Below are positions 17,079 through 23,443 of a stretch of DNA of 32,111 nt, in pieces (positions within the stretch are counted from its first letter, which is position 1; every line of letters starts with the position of its first letter). The stretch covers positions 1 to 32,111 of the forward strand of contig JBGTCD010000005.1 of the NCBI GenBank assembly GCA_041749015.1, read 5' to 3'. Source of the stretch: JBGTCD01 sp041749015. Its GTDB lineage: Bacteria; Bacteroidota; Bacteroidia; Cytophagales; Cyclobacteriaceae. Under the pieces are notes generated by a model. It was given only the letters and a program-made list of their open reading frames with translations, was not told where the DNA came from and did no database searches. Both the position numbers and the translations under genes were made by a program.

Positions 17079-17101
17079 AACCGGGCAAACCGGTTTTTTT
17101 A
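17079..17101 (+). terminator. Intrinsic terminator for the alaS-gatB-tlpA-like transcript
   Basis: AACCGG, loop GCAAA, CCGGTT (6-bp perfect stem), then a run of T to 17100. Polarity is rightward. It lies beyond the leftward terminator and just before the end of the M56 gene. Confidence 0.8.
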
Positions 17102-17117
17102 TTGCTTTGATAATGGT

Positions 17118-18392
17118 TCAGTAATTCTCACCTATGCCTTTATCATCCTCACCAAGTCTAAAATTGATTGCCAAGGACATCCATGACTTAACAGGCTCGC
17201 CCTTAAATTTTGCAGGGATAAAATTCGGCGCATCACGGAGAACATTGACTGCAGCTTCATCACAGCCACCTCCGATGCCCCTTTGTACTTCTACATTAGA
17301 GATTCGGCCGTCTTCATTGACAATAAATTTTAGGAATACCCGGCCCTCTATCCCCTTTTTTCTTGCTTCTTCAGGGTACTGGATGTGGTCATTTAAATAT
17401 GCAAACCATTCTTCCCAGCCTCCTTCATAGGTTGCAGATGTATCCACCTTCATGTACACCAATTCTGTACCCGTATCAATATCACCATCATTGATAATTA
17501 AATTTGGATCCGGCTCTGCGAACAGGCCAGGTGTGCTTTCACAACTTAGCCCAAATCCGATCATACCTACCATCAGGAGCATAAAAGCCCCTTGAATTCT
17601 CGTAATTTTTCTTCTTTGAATTTTTAACATCGCAATACGTTTTAAAATGAATGAATTTTGAAATGTATGTGACAGAATCGGTCCGGGCAGATTAAAAGCC
17701 TGCACCGCCATCAGCATACTGTAATTCTTCCTATCGTATTTTTTTATGACCGCTGCATCAGCTTCAAACTCATGCAATAGGGTCAATTGATTTCTTAAAT
17801 AATAAACTATGGGATTGAACCAGTTGAGGATGACCAGCCACTCCATAAATAGCAAATCCAATGTATGGGCCTTATTGGTGTGTTCTTTTTCATGTGTCAG
17901 TATTTGCTCTTTTTCTTCTACCTGAAGTTTGGCAGATTTCCCTAAAAATATCCAATGCAAGAATGAAAAGGTGGGTAGATTTTTAGGCTCGGTATTGATG
18001 CGGTATTGTCCCTCCTTCAAGAATTTACTCCTACGGATCAGCCTTATCAGGAAAAATAATTTCACCAGAAACTTAGTACTTAGGAAGATCACTCCAGCAA
18101 AATATATTATCCCTAAAATGGAAAGCCATGAAAATGAACTAGGGTTTTGTGCAGCGCTCGTAGTTGGTGTAGGTGTGATAACCACTTCCCCCAGGTTGAT
18201 CCATTGTATTTGTGGTGCTTGAAAAGTTTGGAGTGGGGGTAGGAGGGGGATGATCATAATCAGAAGGCCTCCTCCGATCAGCCACATCCTTTGCCACCTA
18301 AAGTCTGATTGCTTTTTTAAAAAAATAAAATACACCAGGCCCAGAGCTACCAGGCCTAAATTGATTTTCAAAAGATATAGCCACCAATCCAT
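17118..18392 (-). CDS. BlaR1/MecR1-like M56 sensor peptidase with C-terminal TonB domain
   Basis: A 424-residue inner-membrane protein. Membrane segments are seen at about 4-24, 36-52 and 87-117. A cytoplasmic M56 zinc-protease domain follows with HEKEH (167-171) and HEFEAD (207-212). A fourth membrane segment (about 268-284) leads to a periplasmic tail ending in a TonB C-terminal domain (about 325-412: IQYPEEARKKGIEGRVFLKF, then NFRL). It replaces the penicillin-binding sensor of true BlaR1, so no beta-lactam link can be inferred. The role is presumably signal-triggered cleavage of the BlaI-like repressor encoded 2 bases upstream. The TonB domain may sense or contact an outer-membrane or envelope partner. 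This fusion is known in Bacteroidota. Confidence 0.9.
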   Translation of the reverse strand: MDWWLYLLKINLGLVALGLVYFIFLKKQSDFRWQRMWLIGGGLLIMIIPLLPPLQTFQAPQIQWINLGEVVITPTPTTSAAQNPSSFSWLSILGIIYFAGVIFLSTKFLVKLFFLIRLIRRSKFLKEGQYRINTEPKNLPTFSFLHWIFLGKSAKLQVEEKEQILTHEKEHTNKAHTLDLLFMEWLVILNWFNPIVYYLRNQLTLLHEFEADAAVIKKYDRKNYSMLMAVQAFNLPGPILSHTFQNSFILKRIAMLKIQRRKITRIQGAFMLLMVGMIGFGLSCESTPGLFAEPDPNLIINDGDIDTGTELVYMKVDTSATYEGGWEEWFAYLNDHIQYPEEARKKGIEGRVFLKFIVNEDGRISNVEVQRGIGGGCDEAAVNVLRDAPNFIPAKFKGEPVKSWMSLAINFRLGEDDKGIGENY

Positions 18393-18394
18393 TT

Positions 18395-18757
18395 TTATTG
18401 AATTTCTTTTTTGATCATTTCAAGAAGTCCCAGAATTTCTTTATCAGTAAGTTTTTTTTCCTTAGCAAAGAAGGATACCAGATTATCAAAAGAATTTTCG
18501 AAGTAGCCCTCCATAATAGTGTCCAGATAAAATTTCTTATAGGCATCTTCTGTCACTACCGGGTAGTAAAGGTGGGATTTACCAATAGGCTTATGGGCTA
18601 CAAATCCCTTCTGCTCCAGTATCCTGACGATGGTGGATACGGTATTATAGGCCGGTTTTGGATCAGGGAAATTCTTGCGGAGGTCTTTTACAAAGCCTTC
18701 TTCTATCCGCCACAGGATTTGCATGATTTCCTCTTCTGCCTGGGTGAGTTTCTTCAT
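18395..18757 (-). CDS. BlaI/MecI/CopY-family repressor
   Basis: A 120-residue winged-helix dimeric repressor. The N-terminal DNA-binding domain is seen in LTQAEEEIMQILWRI, YNTVSTIVRILEQKGFV and HLYYPVV; the C-terminal dimerisation helices run from about 70 to 120. In S. aureus BlaI the cleaved bond lies in a LVLN-FAK context; the matching segment here is LVSFFAK, placing the candidate bond at F96-F97 (inference). The gene is followed after 2 bases by the M56 peptidase gene, the expected two-component layout. An array of AACTAA/TTAGTT half-sites lies directly upstream and overlaps the likely promoter, pointing to autorepression. Confidence 0.93.
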   Translation of the reverse strand: MKKLTQAEEEIMQILWRIEEGFVKDLRKNFPDPKPAYNTVSTIVRILEQKGFVAHKPIGKSHLYYPVVTEDAYKKFYLDTIMEGYFENSFDNLVSFFAKEKKLTDKEILGLLEMIKKEIQ

Positions 18758-18767
18758 AACTATTGAA

Positions 18768-18784
18768 TTAGTTTTTAAAACTAA
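18768..18784. promoter_or_regulatory. Primary BlaI-type operator (17-bp palindrome)
   Basis: TTAGTTTT, central T, AAAACTAA: a perfect palindrome about 10 bases before the blaI-like start codon. Further half-sites flank it: AACTA at 18758-18762 and TTAGTT at 18789-18794, giving alternating orientations. The ACTA/TAGT core resembles the staphylococcal bla/mec operator core. Binding by the neighbouring repressor is inferred. Confidence 0.6.
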
Positions 18785-18806
18785 GAAATTAGTTATTAAA
18801 TGTCAA
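18776..18806 (-). promoter_or_regulatory. Candidate blaI promoter overlapped by its operator
   Basis: On the minus strand, TTGACA (18806-18801), 17 bases, then TAGTTTTA (18783-18776), one base off TAnnTTTG, with the TTG-to-TA spacer being 20. The -7 box lies inside the 17-bp palindrome, so a bound repressor would block it. Confidence 0.5.
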
Positions 18807-18822
18807 GAGTTATCAAGAATTT

Positions 18823-18844
18823 TTAAACTAAAAATTTAGTTTAA
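18823..18844. promoter_or_regulatory. Distal BlaI-type operator (22-bp palindrome)
   Basis: TTAAACTAAA, AA, TTTAGTTTAA: arms of 10 bp are perfectly complementary. It shares the AACTAA/TTAGTT half-site with the proximal operator and lies upstream of the -33 element, about 55 bases from it centre to centre. Confidence 0.5.
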
Positions 18845-18867
18845 GTTCATTTGCACCAGAGAGGGCA

Positions 18868-19776
18868 CTATTTCATTCGGCTCCTTTTGATCAAAAAAGC
18901 ATTCAGTACTGCATTGAAATCCATACTGGTATTGACCTGGGTGAGGTCGATCCTGAGCTGGCCACAACGCAAGCGCAGGTCTTCGTAAAACTTTTTTTGC
19001 TGGGTTCGGAAAGATTCTTTGAGCTGGGCGGGTTGAATTTTGACTTTAGCACCCGACTCAAGATCAATGAATTCATGGGGCCGGTTTTCAAAATCAAAAT
19101 CCAGTTCTGTTTGGTGGTCGGTGACATGAAATATCAAAACCTCATGCTTATTATGCTTGAGATGTTGCAAGGCTTTGAATATGGCCTCCTGATCTTCGGA
19201 AGCATCAAACATATCACTAAAGATGATGACCAGAGAACGGCGGTGGATTTTCTGTGCTATTTCGTGCAACACCTGGGCAACTTCGGATGGTTTTTTTTCA
19301 GGGGTAGATTTAATTATTTCATCCAAATGCAGCCATACTTTATTGAGGTGGGATCCTGTTGATTTTACAGGCGTCTGATGGATAATCTGATCTGAAAATG
19401 TAGTCAGTCCTACCGCATCTCGCTGTGATTGAAGCATGTAAGCAAGGGCTGCTGCCGCAAAAGCACTGAATCTTATTTTGTCTCTTGATGCCGCAGGGTA
19501 GTACATCGATGCCGAGCAATCCAGAAGAATCTGGCAGCGCAGGTTGGTTTCTTCCTCATACTGCTTGACATAAAGTCTGTCGGTTCGGGCGTAAACCTTC
19601 CAGTCAATATTTTTGGTGCTTTCTCCGGTATTGTACAGCCGGTGTTCTGCAAATTCTACCGAAAACCCGTGATAGGGTGATTTATGCAGGCCGGTAATAA
19701 ACCCCTCCACCAGTTGCCTGGCAAAAAGAGAAAGGCTGGTGTCTGGCTTTATAGTTTCGAGATTGATTGAATTCAT
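18868..19776 (-). CDS. DUF58 domain protein (vWA-like)
   Basis: A 302-residue cytoplasmic protein. The DUF58 signature is seen as YNTGESTKNIDWKVYARTDRL followed by KQYEEE, and a von Willebrand A-like fold begins at ILLDCSASM (D86, S88, S90, the DxSxS metal site). DUF58 proteins usually lie beside MoxR AAA ATPases and Bat proteins, where they act as an adaptor in chaperone-like complexes; here no moxR or bat gene is adjacent, so any partner is elsewhere. TACTTTTG (19794-19787 on the minus strand) is a full -7 match only about ten bases before the ATG. The stop is about 110 bases before blaI, with no terminator seen between. Confidence 0.88.
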   Translation of the reverse strand: MNSINLETIKPDTSLSLFARQLVEGFITGLHKSPYHGFSVEFAEHRLYNTGESTKNIDWKVYARTDRLYVKQYEEETNLRCQILLDCSASMYYPAASRDKIRFSAFAAAALAYMLQSQRDAVGLTTFSDQIIHQTPVKSTGSHLNKVWLHLDEIIKSTPEKKPSEVAQVLHEIAQKIHRRSLVIIFSDMFDASEDQEAIFKALQHLKHNKHEVLIFHVTDHQTELDFDFENRPHEFIDLESGAKVKIQPAQLKESFRTQQKKFYEDLRLRCGQLRIDLTQVNTSMDFNAVLNAFLIKRSRMK

Positions 19777-19786
19777 ATCAGGTTAA

Positions 19787-19794
19787 CAAAAGTA
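19787..19794 (-). promoter_or_regulatory. Possible -7 element for the DUF58 gene
   Basis: Minus-strand TACTTTTG matches TAnnTTTG and ends 10 bases before the start codon. No TTTG/TTG at 17-21 bases upstream was found, so this is a half match. Confidence 0.3.
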
Positions 19795-19867
19795 GAAAAA
19801 TATTAATGCCGACCCCTTGAAATAGAGCACATTTAACGAGTGTTTATTTTATTACCGGGCGGATTAC

Positions 19868-19899
19868 TTGTAAAAAAAAATTTTATTGTACTATATTTA
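19868..19899 (+). promoter_or_regulatory. Candidate promoter for the PUR-family gene
   Basis: TTG (19868-19870), 21 bases, then TATATTTA (19892-19899), one base off TAnnTTTG. Transcription would begin near the base of the inverted repeat at 19906-19926. Confidence 0.4.
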
Positions 19900-19905
19900 A
19901 ATTCT

Positions 19906-19926
19906 AAAATGGGTAAAAACCATTTT
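19906..19926 (+). promoter_or_regulatory. Inverted repeat in the leader of the PUR-family gene
   Basis: AAAATGG, 7-base loop GTAAAAA, CCATTTT. It forms a 7-bp hairpin about 27 bases before the GTG start, in the predicted 5' UTR. No T-tract follows, so it is not a terminator; a regulatory RNA or DNA site is possible. Confidence 0.4.
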
Positions 19927-19953
19927 GAAACCTTAAACTTAAACTAAAGGATT

Positions 19954-20295
19954 GTGGAAGAGAACAACGCGCACGACAAGGACGAAATTTTCTCCGAAAG
20001 AGTTCGGGCTGGCAAGCGTACTTACTTTTTTGATGTAAAGGCTACCAGGTCTAATGATTACTACCTCACCATTACTGAAAGTAAAAGGCGGTACAAGGAG
20101 GATGGATTCACGTATGAGAAACATAAAATTTTCCTTTATAAGGAAGATTTTGACAAGTTTCTGACTGCCCTGGCCAGCACCATTGGCCATGTGAAGGATG
20201 AGTTGCTACCTGATGTTGATTTTTCTCAGTTTGAGTCTTCAGCAAAGGAAGAACCCGCTGAATCTGGCATTGATTCAGAATTGAAATGGGAGTAG
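19954..20295 (+). CDS. PUR-family (DUF3276) nucleic-acid-binding protein
   Basis: A small (113-residue) protein with one PUR repeat-like unit: IFSERVRAGKRTYFFDVKATR, YYLTITESKRR, HKIFLYKEDFDKF, then an acidic tail (DVDFSQFESSAKEEPAESGID). Relatives include Borrelia BpuR, which binds DNA and RNA and represses translation of its own mRNA. Homologues are widespread in Bacteroidota, where the role is poorly defined. The start is GTG at 19954; no in-frame ATG lies near. Its end is 18 bases from the end of convergent hemF; a weak ATAGGT/ACCTAT hairpin (20299-20317) spans the junction. Confidence 0.85.
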   Translation: MEENNAHDKDEIFSERVRAGKRTYFFDVKATRSNDYYLTITESKRRYKEDGFTYEKHKIFLYKEDFDKFLTALASTIGHVKDELLPDVDFSQFESSAKEEPAESGIDSELKWE

Positions 20296-20313
20296 GATAT
20301 AGGTGATTCTTAC

Positions 20314-21204
20314 CTATTCAACCCAATTCAAACCTTTTTTGAGGAATCTTAAGGTCTGTGCCTCCCGGCTGTTTTCAGCCGGGCTATGGTTGTACAGCCA
20401 TTTTGCCTGCTCAGGCAGACTCATTAGTATGGATTCTGTCCTGCCTTCGGTATCCAACCCAAACCTGGTCCCTTTATCGTATACCAGGTTAAATTCTACG
20501 TATCTGCCTCTGCGGATCATTTGCCATTCCTTTTCTTCAGGGGAATAGGACTGTTGCTTATTTTTTTGAATAAGATGGGTATAAACAGGCAGGAAGGTGG
20601 TGCCAACACCCTTCACAAATTCAAAATCCTTCATTTTATCTTTGGCCACTTTATCGAAAAAAATACCGCCGATCCCGCGGGTCTCATTCCTGTGCTTGAT
20701 GAAAAAGTAGTCGTCTGCCCAGGCTTTAAATTCCGGATAGTATCCGGGATGGTATTGGTCACAGGCATCCTTTAGACTGGTGTGAAAAAATTTGGCATCT
20801 TCAGGATTGACATAATGTGGGGTGAGGTCGATGCCCCCTCCAAACCACCAGGTGCCATCGCTCATTTCAAAGTACCTGATATTCATGTGGATGATGGGTA
20901 CCCATGGATTGAACGGGTGCATCACAATGGAAACCCCGCTGGCGAAAAAGTCACCCTCACTTAAATTTAATGCTGCCATAATTTTTTCTGGCATCGGTCC
21001 ATGAACGGCTGAAAAATTAACCCCACCTTTTTCAATCACATCGCCATGTGCCAGAATTCTGGTTCTGCCACCCCCGCCACCGGCTCGCTCCCACAGGTCT
21101 TCTTTAAATTTTCCCTTGCCATCAGCTTGCTCCATTCCCTCGCAGATTTCATTCTGGAGTGATTGAAACCATTCGGCAATGGCTTCCTTTTTTATAGTTT
21201 CCAT
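20314..21204 (-). CDS. hemF: Oxygen-dependent coproporphyrinogen III oxidase
   Basis: Cytoplasmic haem-pathway enzyme that decarboxylates coproporphyrinogen III to protoporphyrinogen IX using O2. The 296-residue length is normal. Family signatures seen: GGGRTRILAHGDVIEKGGVNFS near the N-terminus, FNPWVPIIHMNIRYFE (substrate/active-site strand), FGGGIDLTPHY, GIGGIFFD, and the C-terminal RYVEFNLVYDKGTRFGL followed by LMSLPEQAKWLY. Its presence indicates growth with oxygen. The gene stands alone, facing the PUR gene and divergent from the fused E1 gene. Confidence 0.97.
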   Translation of the reverse strand: METIKKEAIAEWFQSLQNEICEGMEQADGKGKFKEDLWERAGGGGGRTRILAHGDVIEKGGVNFSAVHGPMPEKIMAALNLSEGDFFASGVSIVMHPFNPWVPIIHMNIRYFEMSDGTWWFGGGIDLTPHYVNPEDAKFFHTSLKDACDQYHPGYYPEFKAWADDYFFIKHRNETRGIGGIFFDKVAKDKMKDFEFVKGVGTTFLPVYTHLIQKNKQQSYSPEEKEWQMIRRGRYVEFNLVYDKGTRFGLDTEGRTESILMSLPEQAKWLYNHSPAENSREAQTLRFLKKGLNWVE

Positions 21205-21222
21205 GCAACAAAATTAAATTAT

Positions 21223-21251
21223 AAAAAGTAAGTATAATTAATACCGCTCAA
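21223..21251 (-). promoter_or_regulatory. Candidate hemF promoter
   Basis: On the minus strand, TTG (21251-21249), 18 bases, TACTTTTT (21230-21223), one base off TAnnTTTG. A full -7 match TAATTTTG (21216-21209) lies closer, only 4 bases from the ATG, and has no -33 partner. Confidence 0.33.
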
Positions 21252-21263
21252 TAATTTCCTGAC

Positions 21264-21293
21264 TTTGATTTTTCACTAAAGTTTATATCTTTC
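21264..21293 (+). promoter_or_regulatory. Candidate promoter for the fused E1 gene
   Basis: TTTG (21264-21267), 18 bases, TATCTTTC (21286-21293), one base off TAnnTTTG. It is about 31 bases before the ATG. Confidence 0.42.
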
Positions 21294-21324
21294 GCAAACG
21301 TTTACGGACTGCAAAACCCCGGAT

Positions 21325-23430
21325 ATGGCAATAGAAAATCAAGAAATAGCCGCAAAACCAAAAAAGAAGCTTCCATTGCCTGAAAAACTATTGAAAAGGG
21401 CTTACCAACTCATGTGCACTGCCCGGCATATGGCAGACACTTATGAGAAGCATAAGGATATTTGCAGTAAGTACGTCCACAGCACTTCCAGAGGTCATGA
21501 AGCCATTCAACTGGCTACCGGTTTTCTTTTGAAACCCTACGATTATGTAGCGCCATATTATCGGGATGAATCCATGCTATTGGGCATTGGCATCCAGCCC
21601 TACGAGCTTATGATGCAGCTTATGGCCAAAGCAGATGATCCTTTCTCAGGAGGTAGGACATACTACAGCCACCCTTCCCTTAACCGGGATGGATTCCCGA
21701 TCATTCCCCATCAAAGTTCAGCTACAGGCATGCAGGCCATCCCTGCTACTGGAATGGCCCAGGGTATTGCCTATAAGGAGCAAACCGGGATTGAAAATCA
21801 GAAAAGTGAAAAACCCATTACGGTTTGCTCACTGGGTGATGGTGCCATTACGGAGGGGGAAGTTTCGGAAGCCTTTCAAATGGCGGTACTTCATAAACTG
21901 CCTATAATTTATCTTATTCAGGATAATGACTGGGGGATATCTGCGACCGGCTCAGAAATGCGCGCCATGGATGCCTATGAATTTGCCGGGGGATTTAAAG
22001 GCATGAAAAGGGTGCGAGTGGATGGGGCTGATTTTGTAGCCTCATATGAGGCCTTATCCAAAGCCATGGATCATGTCAGGAAAAGGAAGGGACCGGTGCT
22101 GGTACACGCCAAGTGCCCCTTATTGGGCCACCATACATCGGGGGTCAGGAAGGAATGGTACCGGGATGCAAAAGACCTGAAGGATCACGAATCCAGGGAC
22201 CCTTTAGTGGTTTTGAAAAAGGCCTTGATTGGATATGGTCTTGATAAGAAAGTCTTAGAGGAAATTGACGCTTATGCTAAGGGTGCGGTGGAGAATGATT
22301 ATGAATATGCCCTCGAGGCTGCCGACCCCGATCCAGAGACTGTGATGGACCATGAGTTTGCAGAGACTTCCATTTTTGAAGAAAAAGGGGTGCGACAACC
22401 CCTTAATGGTGAAAAAGTCGTAATGGTGGATGCTGCCCTCCACGCGGTAGATGAGATCCTTCAAAAGCACCCTGAAGCCCTGCTCTATGGTCAGGATGTT
22501 GGTGCCCGTCTGGGAGGGGTGTTTCGGGAAGCGGCAACCCTGGCTAAAAAATATGGCGACCACCGGGTATTCAACACGCCCATTCAGGAGGCTTATATCG
22601 TAGGTTCCACAGCGGGGATGTCTGCGGTAGGGCTCAAGCCCATAGTGGAAATCCAGTTTGGTGATTATATATGGCCTGGCATCAATCAACTTGTTGAGGA
22701 GCTTTCTAAGAGTTGTTATCTTTCCATGGGCAAATTTCCGGTTCAATCATTGATCCGGGTACCAGTTGGTGCCTATGGTGGGGGTGGGCCATATCACAGC
22801 GGGAGCATTGAAAGCGCCTTGCTTACCATCAGAGGGATCAAAGTCGTGTATCCTTCTAATGCAGCAGATATGAAAGGCTTGCTCAAAGCGAGCTTTTACG
22901 ATCCCAATCCGGTGGTGCTTTTGGAGCATAAAGGCCTGTACTGGTCTAAGGTGCCGGGTACCGATGCCGCCAAAACCATTGAACCCGACGCAGACTATAT
23001 CCTGCCGCTCGGCAAGGGGAATGTGGTTTTAGAGGCAGATGATGACAAAATGGAGGCGGGGCCTACTTTGGTAGTAATCACCTATGGCATGGGGGTGTAC
23101 TGGTCTAAAAAGGCTGCTGAGGATTTTCCAGGTAGTATTGAAATCATTGACTTGAGGACTCTAAATCCCCTGGATTGGGACTTGATCACCCAAAGGGTGC
23201 AGGCTCATGGCAGGGCCATGGTGGTGACTGAAGAGCCCTGGCTCAATTCCTTCGCAGAATCCCTGGCAGGTCGCATATCAGAGCATTGCTTTGATTATTT
23301 GGATGCACCCGTTAAGGTACTTGGAGCGCGTAACCTCCCTGCTGTGCCCTTAAATACTGGTCTGGAAAAAGCCATGCTACCCAATACTACCCAGGTAGGG
23401 GAGATGATGCAGCACCTGTTGAATTACTAA
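21325..23430 (+). CDS. Fused alpha-beta E1 of a 2-oxoacid dehydrogenase (branched-chain type)
   Basis: Thiamine-diphosphate E1 with both subunits in one 701-residue chain. The alpha part (about 20-340) has the TPP/Mg motif GDGAITEGE starting at 171 and the closing N201 in QDNDWGI. The beta part (about 365-700) has LLYGQDVGARLGGVF, NTPIQEAYIVGSTAGMSA and IRVPVGAYGGGGPYHSGS. The alpha-beta fusion is usual for Bacteroidota, where it is annotated as branched-chain 2-oxoisovalerate dehydrogenase; specificity cannot be fixed from sequence. E2 (lipoyl transferase) and E3 are not nearby. Together with the HMG-CoA lyase and thiolase in the window it fits branched-chain amino acid catabolism. Confidence 0.93.
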   Translation: MAIENQEIAAKPKKKLPLPEKLLKRAYQLMCTARHMADTYEKHKDICSKYVHSTSRGHEAIQLATGFLLKPYDYVAPYYRDESMLLGIGIQPYELMMQLMAKADDPFSGGRTYYSHPSLNRDGFPIIPHQSSATGMQAIPATGMAQGIAYKEQTGIENQKSEKPITVCSLGDGAITEGEVSEAFQMAVLHKLPIIYLIQDNDWGISATGSEMRAMDAYEFAGGFKGMKRVRVDGADFVASYEALSKAMDHVRKRKGPVLVHAKCPLLGHHTSGVRKEWYRDAKDLKDHESRDPLVVLKKALIGYGLDKKVLEEIDAYAKGAVENDYEYALEAADPDPETVMDHEFAETSIFEEKGVRQPLNGEKVVMVDAALHAVDEILQKHPEALLYGQDVGARLGGVFREAATLAKKYGDHRVFNTPIQEAYIVGSTAGMSAVGLKPIVEIQFGDYIWPGINQLVEELSKSCYLSMGKFPVQSLIRVPVGAYGGGGPYHSGSIESALLTIRGIKVVYPSNAADMKGLLKASFYDPNPVVLLEHKGLYWSKVPGTDAAKTIEPDADYILPLGKGNVVLEADDDKMEAGPTLVVITYGMGVYWSKKAAEDFPGSIEIIDLRTLNPLDWDLITQRVQAHGRAMVVTEEPWLNSFAESLAGRISEHCFDYLDAPVKVLGARNLPAVPLNTGLEKAMLPNTTQVGEMMQHLLNY

Positions 23431-23443
23431 AGATTCCTTTATT

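Noticed and set aside
17118..18757. Beta-lactam resistance regulator
   Set aside because: There is no penicillin-binding sensor domain or beta-lactamase gene; the tail is a TonB domain.
20299..20317. Bidirectional terminator between the PUR and hemF genes
   Set aside because: The ATAGGT/ACCTAT stem is only 6 bp and AT-rich, with no T-run directly after it on either strand; noted but not called.
21209..21216. hemF -7 element TAATTTTG
   Set aside because: It lies 4 bases from the ATG and has no -33 partner, so it would need a leaderless transcript; the TTG-N18-TACTTTTT pair is preferred.
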